Shown piece after piece: positions 7,980-15,900 of a stretch of 31,791 nucleotides of DNA. This DNA comes from a virus, in IMG/VR virus record IMGVR_UViG_3300032086_000459, positions 1 through 31,791 of that record; one strand, written 5' to 3'. Within the stretch, counting starts at the first letter, position 1. The number at the start of each line of letters is the position of its first letter. The notes under the pieces were generated by a model. The model made no database searches. It saw only the letters and a program-made list of their open reading frames with translations, and was not told where the DNA came from. Made by a program: the position numbers and the translations under genes.

Positions 7980-9130
7980 TGGGAAATATAACAAGAACAT
8001 TTGCAAATAATATAACTGCTAACGGCGTAAGCGCTGTTGCACCAGGAACAGTTGCACCTGAAGATACAACAACAGGCACACTAGGTATTTCAGCAGTTAG
8101 CTCAGATCCACCATCGCCTAGTTTTGGTGAAGTATGGTTAAGAACAGACTTAAAAAAAATTAAAACATATTTATTAGGTACTGCAGCTTGGGCAAGTGGT
8201 ACATCAATGCCTTACGGATTTACTGGTGGTAATAATGGCGGCCCATTTAATGCAACATGGCATACTTCTGGATATGGTTCTCACCCTAAAACAGGTGGTG
8301 ATAACGGTGCTAGAGGTTACGATCATTTATTTTGGAATGGTACTTCATGGTCAATACAAACAGATTATCCTTATCCTAACTCAGGTGCTTTTGGATTTGG
8401 TACGCAAGATACTCATATGTGTGGTGGAGGTCACGGTGTGGCTTCAGTATCACCAACACAAGCATTAGCAGGTGGTAGTTATACAGGAACACAAGCAACT
8501 TATCAATGGGCAGGTTCACCTGGTTCATGGAGTTCAGAGGCAAACTTACCAACCTCTAATTCTGGAGTAGATACTCAAGGTGCTGGGGCACCAACATCAG
8601 ACTTTATGTTGATGTATGGTTGGACACCAGCAGGTAATGGTAACCAAACTACAGTATTTACATATAATGGTACTGCATGGGCTTCTGGAACAAATGCACC
8701 AAGAGGTGGAAGTGCTAAAAGTTCAGGTGGCGCATCTAGTAGTGATGTGTATTCAGTTGGTGGTGGTTCACCAGGTAATCAATCAGAATACTGGAATGGC
8801 TCTGCTTGGGCAGTAGGACCTACTTTAAATACGGCAGTTCCAGAGGGTCGTGCAAGTGAAACTTTAAAATATAATGCTAGTAATGGTAACGCTCTATCAA
8901 TAAATGCCCCTAATGGTAACACAGAAATTTGGAATGGTACTGCATGGGCAAATGATGTAGATGTTCCTGGTTCACCTTTTCCTAATCAGTTAACAGGTGG
9001 TGCTGGCGCAGGTGCAAGTACAGGATTAGCATTTGCCGGTGGTACTCCACCATATCCAGCAAGTTCGGTTTATAACTATACAGGTGCTGTTAATGCACCA
9101 CACGAAATACCAGCGTTTGCTGCTTCGTAA
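7979..9130 (+). CDS. Kelch-like beta-propeller virion protein, probable adhesin
   Basis: 383 residues, start overlapping the previous stop (TAATG) with AAGG at 7967-7970. After an N-terminal about 60-residue segment with SPSFGEVWLRTDLKK, the protein has five to seven repeats of about 45-50 residues. Each begins with a strand such as FWNGTSWS, TYNGTAWA, YWNGSAWA or IWNGTAWA and ends in a Gly-rich turn (CGGGH, YSVGGG, LAFAGG). This pattern predicts a beta-propeller related to kelch or galactose-oxidase-like repeats, which often bind glycans. Position directly after a fiber gene suggests a receptor-binding or fiber-tip protein. No enzyme motif seen. Confidence 0.7.
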   Translation: MGNITRTFANNITANGVSAVAPGTVAPEDTTTGTLGISAVSSDPPSPSFGEVWLRTDLKKIKTYLLGTAAWASGTSMPYGFTGGNNGGPFNATWHTSGYGSHPKTGGDNGARGYDHLFWNGTSWSIQTDYPYPNSGAFGFGTQDTHMCGGGHGVASVSPTQALAGGSYTGTQATYQWAGSPGSWSSEANLPTSNSGVDTQGAGAPTSDFMLMYGWTPAGNGNQTTVFTYNGTAWASGTNAPRGGSAKSSGGASSSDVYSVGGGSPGNQSEYWNGSAWAVGPTLNTAVPEGRASETLKYNASNGNALSINAPNGNTEIWNGTAWANDVDVPGSPFPNQLTGGAGAGASTGLAFAGGTPPYPASSVYNYTGAVNAPHEIPAFAAS

Positions 9131-9136
9131 TAAATA
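9129..9136 (+). promoter_or_regulatory. Late promoter variant (AATAAATA) abutting the next start
   Basis: NATAAATA match spanning the stop of the propeller gene and ending 7 bases before the ATG at 9143. No Shine-Dalgarno lies between. The predicted transcript would begin at about the start codon. Confidence 0.45.
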
Positions 9137-9142
9137 ACTAAT

Positions 9143-9433
9143 ATGGCAAAAAAATATTATATAGCAAATAGAAAACAAACAGAGTTTATAACAACTAAAG
9201 ACAAAACTGATGGCCTTGACATACAAGGTTTTGGTGGTGATGTTTGGGTTGTTGAAGATAATTCTGCTGGTACAGCATGGGCAAGTAGAGTAAATGCTGT
9301 AGAAAAAACAAAAGCAGAATGTCAAACATTATTAAATAATTCAATTACAACATCACAGTCAGCATATGACGCAATGGATGATATATACAAAGGATACCCA
9401 AACAACAGACCTACTAGTATAACATTACCATAA
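9143..9433 (+). CDS. Small hypothetical protein (96 aa) in the fiber block
   Basis: Starts MAKKYYIANRKQTEFITTKD. Residues about 28-50 (QGFGGDVWVVEDNSAGTAWA) look like a beta hairpin, and a helical middle (VEKTKAECQTLLNNSITTSQ) follows. The C terminus ends in GYPNNRPTSITLP. The ATG has no Shine-Dalgarno but a late promoter-like octamer just upstream, and a second late promoter covers its stop. Sitting after two adhesin genes, it may be a minor virion protein or fiber chaperone. I recognise no family. Confidence 0.7.
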   Translation: MAKKYYIANRKQTEFITTKDKTDGLDIQGFGGDVWVVEDNSAGTAWASRVNAVEKTKAECQTLLNNSITTSQSAYDAMDDIYKGYPNNRPTSITLP

Positions 9434-9436
9434 ATA
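9429..9436 (+). promoter_or_regulatory. Late promoter variant (CATAAATA)
   Basis: Seven of eight match to TATAAATA, overlapping the stop at 9431. The ATG at 9457 follows with AAGGAG (9446-9451) in between, so transcripts from here keep a Shine-Dalgarno. Confidence 0.5.
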
Positions 9437-9456
9437 TAATATATTAAGGAGATATA

Positions 9457-10161
9457 ATGCCAAGTGAATTTGAAAAAAGACCATTAACAACATACGAAGA
9501 ACCAACAGTACCAGCCGAAGAAGATTTATCAATGTGTTTGTCACCAGAGGACACAAAAACTTTCTATGCCTTAAAAGGTGAAATGAAAGAGAGTTGGGAA
9601 AAAAGACAAATTTACAGAACCGAAGTTGAAATGAGAATAGGTGTTTTAGAGGACTTTAGACATCCAACACCTAGTGCAAAATATTGGCAAGCTGTTAGAG
9701 AAATGTCTCACTATTATGAAAATGTTGTAAATGGTTATTTTGAATATAAAAGAAATGAAATAGAAATTAAAAAAATAGAAAGACAAATTAAAGAAGAAAA
9801 AGATGTTTTAGAAAAAGAATTACTAAACATATCTAAACAAGAATTATTTTTTAAAAGAGCGACTTTGCAACAACATCAAAAAGATCGTATTAGAGAATTA
9901 AGATTATGGTCTAAAATTAAAGCAGAATTAAAAGAAGAAAATCCTAATTTAGAAACTGAAGATGTTAATGAGTCTCAAAAAATATCTTTACCTTTAGAAT
10001 TACAACAAAGATTTAGATTTTTAAAACATAGTCCAGATGTAGGTGGTGCTAAAAATGCAGCTGCACAAATAGAAACTGCTGAAAGATTAAAACGTGAAGG
10101 TAAGTTAGAACCTAAGAATTTATTAAAAAATGATAAAAAGCATAAAAAACTTTCTAAGTAA
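9457..10161 (+). CDS. Coiled-coil hypothetical protein (234 aa)
   Basis: A strong AAGGAG site 5 bases before the ATG fixes the start. The N-terminal about 40 residues are acidic and extended (YEEPTVPAEEDLSMCLSPED). Residues about 45-160 are mostly charged helix with heptads (IEIKKIERQIKEEKDVLEKE), predicting a coiled coil. The C terminus has QQRFRFLKHSP, then a basic tail rich in Lys. It is highly charged, with no membrane segment or signal. The next gene begins inside its last 32 bases. It may be a scaffold or assembly chaperone, but this is a guess; no family recognised. Confidence 0.75.
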   Translation: MPSEFEKRPLTTYEEPTVPAEEDLSMCLSPEDTKTFYALKGEMKESWEKRQIYRTEVEMRIGVLEDFRHPTPSAKYWQAVREMSHYYENVVNGYFEYKRNEIEIKKIERQIKEEKDVLEKELLNISKQELFFKRATLQQHQKDRIRELRLWSKIKAELKEENPNLETEDVNESQKISLPLELQQRFRFLKHSPDVGGAKNAAAQIETAERLKREGKLEPKNLLKNDKKHKKLSK

Positions 10162-10708
10162 AGACGAGTTAAAGTTATCAGTCGCATACTGGAATATAAA
10201 AAAACATACACTTAAACCATGTCCTCAAGTACCTGGTTCATTTTCAGATTATTCAGATACACTAGGAGAAACAATTTTAATTGCAAAACAAAAACTTGTT
10301 GAAAAATATGCAGGTGAAAAACTATTACCTACATATACTTTTACAAGAGTGTATAAAAAAGGTAATACTTTAGAAAAACATTTTGATAGACCTAGTTGCG
10401 AAGTTTCAGTATCTATTAACTTTTATGCAGATAAAGAATGGCCATTAAAATTTAAAAAACTTGAATATGAAAGAGGACCAGTAGATAAAAAAGCAAAAAT
10501 ACAAAGTCTTATTACAAAACCAGGTGACGCTGTTGTTTACGAAGGTATGCAATATGAACACTGGAGAGACGCATACGAAGGTGAGGAATGTGTACAAATT
10601 TTTACTCACTATGTAAGAGCAAATGGTCAGTATAAATTATTTAATAGAGACGGAAGAAAAGATCATAATGAATCTACAAATGAAAGGGTAAAAAGAATAT
10701 GGGGATAA
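10130..10708 (+). CDS. 2-oxoglutarate/Fe(II) oxygenase, prolyl-hydroxylase-like
   Basis: 192 residues, overlapping the previous gene by 32 bases. The N terminus (MIKSIKNFLSKDELK) is the usual opening of this fold. The jelly-roll core shows an HxD at H84/D86 (LEKHFDRPSCEVSVSIN), a turn KPGDAVVYEG at about 130-139, and the distal H144 (MQYEHWRDAYEG) followed by HYV. These supply the iron triad. The usual Lys/Arg about 10 residues after the distal His, which binds 2-oxoglutarate, is not obvious (C154/V155 there). R146 is a possible substitute. It is the first of a tandem oxygenase pair. The substrate is unknown; virion or host proteins are possible. Confidence 0.8.
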   Translation: MIKSIKNFLSKDELKLSVAYWNIKKHTLKPCPQVPGSFSDYSDTLGETILIAKQKLVEKYAGEKLLPTYTFTRVYKKGNTLEKHFDRPSCEVSVSINFYADKEWPLKFKKLEYERGPVDKKAKIQSLITKPGDAVVYEGMQYEHWRDAYEGEECVQIFTHYVRANGQYKLFNRDGRKDHNESTNERVKRIWG

Positions 10709-11319
10709 GATTCACAGAACCAAGATGGAAATCATTAATTGTTAGAACAAACACGCCAATATTTACACCTGAACAATGTGATGATATTATAAGATTAGGA
10801 CAAAGATATACTCCTGAAGTTGCTAAAGTCGGCACTGAAAATATTGATGATAAAAAGAAAAAGGGTGGTACAATTGACAAAAAGAAAAGAATAACACAAA
10901 TTACTTGGATTCCATTTAACGATCCTAACGCAATGCCTATGTATAGTCTTGTTGAAAATGCAATGAATAGAGTCAATACAAATCATTTTGGATATGATTT
11001 TCCACAATTAACAGAATTTGCACAGTTTACTCATTACCCAAAAGGCGCATTTTACGATTGGCATATGGATAGTGAAGTTCATTTTGTTGATGAACCTTTA
11101 GTAAGAAAAATATCAATGACAGTTCTTTTAAATGATCCTAAAGAATTTAAAGGGGGAGAATTACAATTTTTAGATGATGATAAAGATAAAACAAATAATG
11201 ATTTAAAAAGAGGTGAAGCCGTGTTTTTTGCAAGTTATCTACGTCATAGGGTTACTCCAGTTACCCAAGGAGATAGAAAATCTTTAGTAATGTGGTTTGG
11301 TGGACCTCCTTTAAAATAG
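10699..11319 (+). CDS. 2-oxoglutarate/Fe(II) oxygenase, PKHD-type hydroxylase
   Basis: 206 residues. The C-terminal catalytic half is classic PKHD-type: HMDSE gives H122/D124, RKISMTVLLNDP and FKGGELQF form core strands, and LRHRVTPVTQGDRKSLVMWF provides H183 with R193 ten residues later for 2-oxoglutarate. GGPPLK ends the protein as in bacterial relatives. These enzymes hydroxylate amino-acid side chains or small molecules using O2, Fe(II) and 2-oxoglutarate. The gene overlaps the preceding oxygenase by 10 bases, with AAAGGG (10683-10688) upstream. The two are co-expressed, ahead of the gp8 gene and in the middle of virion genes. Confidence 0.9.
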   Translation: MGIRFTEPRWKSLIVRTNTPIFTPEQCDDIIRLGQRYTPEVAKVGTENIDDKKKKGGTIDKKKRITQITWIPFNDPNAMPMYSLVENAMNRVNTNHFGYDFPQLTEFAQFTHYPKGAFYDWHMDSEVHFVDEPLVRKISMTVLLNDPKEFKGGELQFLDDDKDKTNNDLKRGEAVFFASYLRHRVTPVTQGDRKSLVMWFGGPPLK

Positions 11320-11327
11320 TATAAATA
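11320..11327 (+). promoter_or_regulatory. T4-type late promoter (TATAAATA), first of a tandem pair
   Basis: Exact octamer directly after the stop of the PKHD-type oxygenase (stop ends at 11319), 68 bases before the gp8 start. Confidence 0.6.
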
Positions 11328-11341
11328 TAATTAAATATATG

Positions 11342-11362
11342 TATTGTTTAAGTAAAACAATA
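11342..11362 (+). other. AT-rich hairpin between tandem late promoters
   Basis: TATTGTTT (11342-11349) pairs with AAACAATA (11355-11362) around a 5-base loop. Its 3' arm runs into the second TATAAATA. It could mark the end of the oxygenase mRNA or fold in the longer gp8 leader. Confidence 0.35.
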
Positions 11363-11368
11363 TAAATA
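11361..11368 (+). promoter_or_regulatory. T4-type late promoter (TATAAATA) for gp8
   Basis: Exact octamer 27 bases before the gp8 ATG. The predicted start near 11374 leaves a leader of about 20 bases containing AGAGAGAAAA. Confidence 0.65.
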
Positions 11369-11394
11369 ATAGAATAAGAGAGAAAATAATAACT

Positions 11395-12882
11395 ATGCCA
11401 GCAATAGTAACCAACAAGTTTAGAATACACAACCAAGAACAGTTTGTAGAGTCTTTTAGCGAAGCTTCAGCAAATGTGTATTATATGATATTGGGTAGAC
11501 CCCAAGCATTTGCTACATCTACAAGACCAGATAGTAGAACAGAAAACGAAGGATCAGATAGTGCACCAATCGCTGCACCTGATTCAGTAGATTCAGAATT
11601 TTATGCCTTTGATGAGGCACTTGCAGCTAAAAAGATTACAAGTTCAGATGTTTCAATAGTAATACCTAGAAGAAACTGGACAACAGGTACAACTTACGAT
11701 TACTACAGACACGACTATGGAAGAAGAGTGACTGGCGGAACATCAACTCAAACATCAGATAGTGGCGCTACAAACTTATTTGACGCAACTTATTATGTTG
11801 TATCTTCAGCATATAATGTTTATAAGTGTTTAGATAATAACAGTGGTGCAGCTTCAACAGTTGAACCAACAGGAACTTCAACATCTATTTTAACAACAGG
11901 TGATGGATACAAGTGGAAATATATGTACACTTTAACAGCAGCTCAACAATCAAATTTCTTATCCACAGACTTTATGGCAGTTGCAACTGATAGTACAGTT
12001 TCAGCAGCCGCTGTTGATGGTTCATTAGATATAGTAAAAGTTAAAACTGCTGGTTCAGCATATACAACTTCAGGCGCTGCTTCAACTGGAACAATTACTT
12101 CAGTGCCAATAAGAGGTGACGGTTCTTCAGGTGCTTGTACGGTTACAATTTCTTCAGGCGCAATTTCAAGTGTTGCAATAACAACTGCTGGTACTGGATA
12201 CACTTATGGATATATTAGAAATGCTGATATACTATCGCAAGGTGGTGGTACAGGTTCTGGTGGTGAGTTAGATGTAATTATTGGACCTAAAGGTGGTCAC
12301 GGTTCTAACGCAATTAAAGAATTAGGTGGTTTCTTTACAATGTTAAACGTCAACTTTGTTGGTGTAGAATCAGGTTCAGGTTCAGATGTAACCGCAGCTA
12401 ATGATTTTAGAAACATTGCATTAATAAGAGATCCTGACTCTGGTGGTTCTGCTGCTTCTGCAACAACACTAAGAGCAACAAAAGCAATTAGATTTGCAGC
12501 TTCTCCAACACCAGGAACATTTACAGTTGACGAAGAAATTAATCAGGCAACTACTGGTGCTGTAGGAAAAGTAGTTGAGTATGACTCAACAAACAGAATT
12601 TTATATTATATACAAACACGATTCAATGACGAGGGTGCTGACAGTAATGGTAATTTAACTGCGTTTAGTGGTGCTAATGTGGTTACTGGACAAAGTTCTA
12701 GTGCAACAGGTACTCCTGATACAGCTTTTTCTAGTACAGTAAATGGTGCTTCATTTACTTCTGGTTATTCCGCTTCTGAATTAGACTCAGACACAGGTGA
12801 CATTATGTACCTTGAACAACGTGCTCCTATAACAAGAGCAACTGACCAAACTGAAAATGTCAAACTTGTTGTTGAATTTTAA
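11395..12882 (+). CDS. 8: Baseplate wedge subunit gp8
   Basis: 495 residues against 334 in T4. The family core is clear at both ends. Near the N terminus are IVTNKFRIHN, an ILGRPQAF strand, IPRRNW (about 101) and VYKCLDNN, followed by TTGDGYKWKYMYTL (about 167-180). At the C terminus GDIMYLEQRAPITRATDQTE matches the T4 ending GEMIYMENRPPIIMAMDQTE. The extra length is a central Gly/Thr-rich insertion (about 205-330) with GSAYTTSG and GTGYTYGYIR beta repeats, and a TTGAVGKVVEYD module near 395. gp8 dimers brace gp7 and gp10 in each wedge. Confidence 0.9.
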   Translation: MPAIVTNKFRIHNQEQFVESFSEASANVYYMILGRPQAFATSTRPDSRTENEGSDSAPIAAPDSVDSEFYAFDEALAAKKITSSDVSIVIPRRNWTTGTTYDYYRHDYGRRVTGGTSTQTSDSGATNLFDATYYVVSSAYNVYKCLDNNSGAASTVEPTGTSTSILTTGDGYKWKYMYTLTAAQQSNFLSTDFMAVATDSTVSAAAVDGSLDIVKVKTAGSAYTTSGAASTGTITSVPIRGDGSSGACTVTISSGAISSVAITTAGTGYTYGYIRNADILSQGGGTGSGGELDVIIGPKGGHGSNAIKELGGFFTMLNVNFVGVESGSGSDVTAANDFRNIALIRDPDSGGSAASATTLRATKAIRFAASPTPGTFTVDEEINQATTGAVGKVVEYDSTNRILYYIQTRFNDEGADSNGNLTAFSGANVVTGQSSSATGTPDTAFSSTVNGASFTSGYSASELDSDTGDIMYLEQRAPITRATDQTENVKLVVEF

Positions 12883-12904
12883 TTTAGAAAAAAGAGGATA
12901 ATAA

Positions 12905-15900
12905 ATGCCAGCAAAAACTGATTTTAATATCAGTCCCTATTATGACGATTTTACAGAGTCGAAGAAGTTTCATAGAATACTTTTTAGACCTGCATTTGCT
13001 GTTCAAGCAAGAGAATTAACACAATCTCAAACTATTATTCAAAATCAAATAGAAAGAGTTGGCGATCACCTTTTCAAACAAGGTGCAATGGTTATTCCTG
13101 GTCAAGTTTCTATAGACACTCAATACTATGCTATTAAGTTAACATCTAAATCAGCAAGTTCAATAAATGATTATAATAATTCTACAATAACAGGTGGTAC
13201 ATCTGGTGTAGTTGCTGAAGTTATTGGGGTATCAGCTGATGATGGTACTGATCCAGATACGTTATTTGTTAAATACAATAAATCAGGTACTAACAATACA
13301 GATTTAGTTTTTACTGATGGAGAGACAATTACTTCAGACGCAAGTGGCACACCAACTGCTGTTGTAAATACAACTGCTACAGGTTCAGCTGCAGGTGTTC
13401 AAGCAGGAGTTTATTACATTAATGGTTATTTTGTTCAAGTTGACGCTGCAACTTTAGTATTAGACAAATATACAAACACACCATCTTATAGAATTGGTTT
13501 TACTGCAACAGAATCTTTTGTGACTGCAAATGATGATTCTAGTTTAAATGACAATGCAGCTGGTTCGTCTAATGCAAACGCACCTGGTGCTCACAGATTT
13601 AAAATTTTACTAACACTTGCTAAAAAAACATTATCATCTACTGAAGATGATAACTTCTTTGAAGTTGCTAGAGTAGAGTCTGGTACAATTAAAAAAATAG
13701 TAAGAGAAACAGAATATGCTGTATTAGAAGACACACTTGCTCGTAGAACACATGACGAGTCTGGCGACTATGTTTTAAATAATCCTGATTTTGATGTAAG
13801 AGAACATTTAAGTTCAGGAAATAATAGAGGTATATTTACATCAGGTAATGGTGGTTTAGAAAGTAAACTTGCAATTGGTGTTTCACCTTTTAAAGCTTAT
13901 GTAAATGGTTATGAGAATACAAATTTAGCAACAACTTTTGTTGCAATAGATAAAGCAAGAGATTTTGATACAGAAAATAATCACAAAACAAGATTTACTT
14001 TAGATAATTTTATTAACGTAAACAATGTTTATGGCACTCCAGATGTAGGATTTGTTTCTGGTGATGTAGAGGCTTTTAAAACAGTAAATTTATTTGACAC
14101 TGCAACAAGTGTAAGAGGTACTCAACAATCAACAGTAGGTACAACTGTTCCTCAAATTGGTAGAGCAAAATCTCGTGGATATGAAACAGTTTCAGCTACT
14201 GAGACAGACGATATAAACGCAACAACTTCAATTTATAGACATTATATTTTTGATATAGAATTATTTACACACTTAAATTTGACAACTTCAGTTTCTTATA
14301 CAACTGGTGAAGTCGTATCAGGCGCAACTTCAGGTGCAACTGGTATTGTTCAAAGTGTGACAGCAACAACATCAACAACAGTTGCTTCTTGTAGTACAAC
14401 AGCTGCTCCAGATGGTGCTGGTGTATTTACTCAAACTGCTCATGGATTTACAGACGGTCAACAAGTTAATGTATCTGGTGGTTCAATGCAAGTTAACTCA
14501 ACTGCTTACACTGAAGGTGTTTATACAATTAGAAATACAACAGCAAACACTTTTGAATTATATGATGGTTCTAATCCTGTTGTGGTTACATCTTTTTCAT
14601 CTTCACCAACTTTTGAACATACAACCTTAGTTTTATCAACTGTTGAAGGCACATTTAGTGCTAGTGAAGTGGTAACAGGACAAACATCAAATGCAACTGC
14701 AACTATTCAATCAAATATTTTAGGATTTAATGGTGTAAGAGTAAGAGATATTACAGCTGTTAAACAAATTGGTATGGCAGGTTCTCCTACATACACAGCA
14801 GATACAGATTTAACAAACACTTACGGAACAAATGAAACGATTACAGGTAACGTATCAATTGCTAATTCAGACGCTACATTATTTGGTAAAGGTACAAATT
14901 TTACAACAGATTTAAAAATCGGAGAATCTATATCATTTACAAATGACGCAGGTACTACAATTACAAAAACAATTAAATATATTGTATCTCAAACAGAATT
15001 AGAATTAGATAGTGCTGTAGGTTCAAGTGATGTATCAACAGCTTCTATTTTAACTAGAAGAAGAGCAAAACTACAGAATTCAGATAATAATGTTTCTGTA
15101 TTTAAGTTACCATACCAAACAGTTAAGACATTAAAAACAACTGCTAATAGTGGTGCAACTGATACTAACTTTAATGTTAGAAGACAGTTTACTGCTACGT
15201 TATCATCAAATGGTGACGCTACAATTACTGCAGGAACAAATGAAACTTTTGCCTCTTTAGCAAGTGACGATTTTACAGTTTCAATTATGACAACAGGCGC
15301 TGGTTCTACAGGTGCTGTTGGTGATGTATTAAACTTATCTGGTAATAACCACGAAGGTGATTCTATTTTTACATTAACTGGTTCACCTACAGGTAAAACT
15401 TTAACTTTAGATTTTGGTGCAAACTTTAATGGTCACAAAATTAAAATACTTGCTACTGTTCAAAGATCAGTTGCAGGTTCAAAAACAAAAACTGCAAATA
15501 CAAGTCAAACAGTTCAAATTACTTCTCAAACAACAATTGAAAGTGGAACAATTGGTTTAGGTAAGGCAGATGTTTATCAAATAAACAATGTTTATATGTC
15601 TGCTGACTTTAGTACAAACGCTACTTCTAGTGATACAGATATTGCAAGTAGATTTGAATTAGATACAGGACAAAGAGACAACTACTATGACATTGGTAGA
15701 TTAAAATTAAAACCAGGTGCAATAAGACCAACTGGTAGACTACTAGTAAACTTCAATTTCTTTTCACATGGTGCAGGTGACTACTTTGATGTTGACTCAT
15801 ATTCAGGTATTGTAGATTACACAGCAATACCAAGTTATACTTCAGACACTTCTGGTGAAAGATTTGAATTAAGAGATTGTTTAGATTTTAGACCTAGAGT

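Noticed and set aside
9026-9325. Minus-strand frame of 99 codons rich in Cys/Phe/Tyr
   Set aside because: It is antisense to the 9143 gene and the end of the propeller gene. Its odd composition is what reverse-reading of those codons produces.
14382-14630. Plus-strand second frames inside long genes (also 8196-8468, 8616-8816, 21988-22326)
   Set aside because: Leu/Gln/His-rich products arise from out-of-frame reading of Thr/Ser/Gly repeat codons. No ribosome binding sites.
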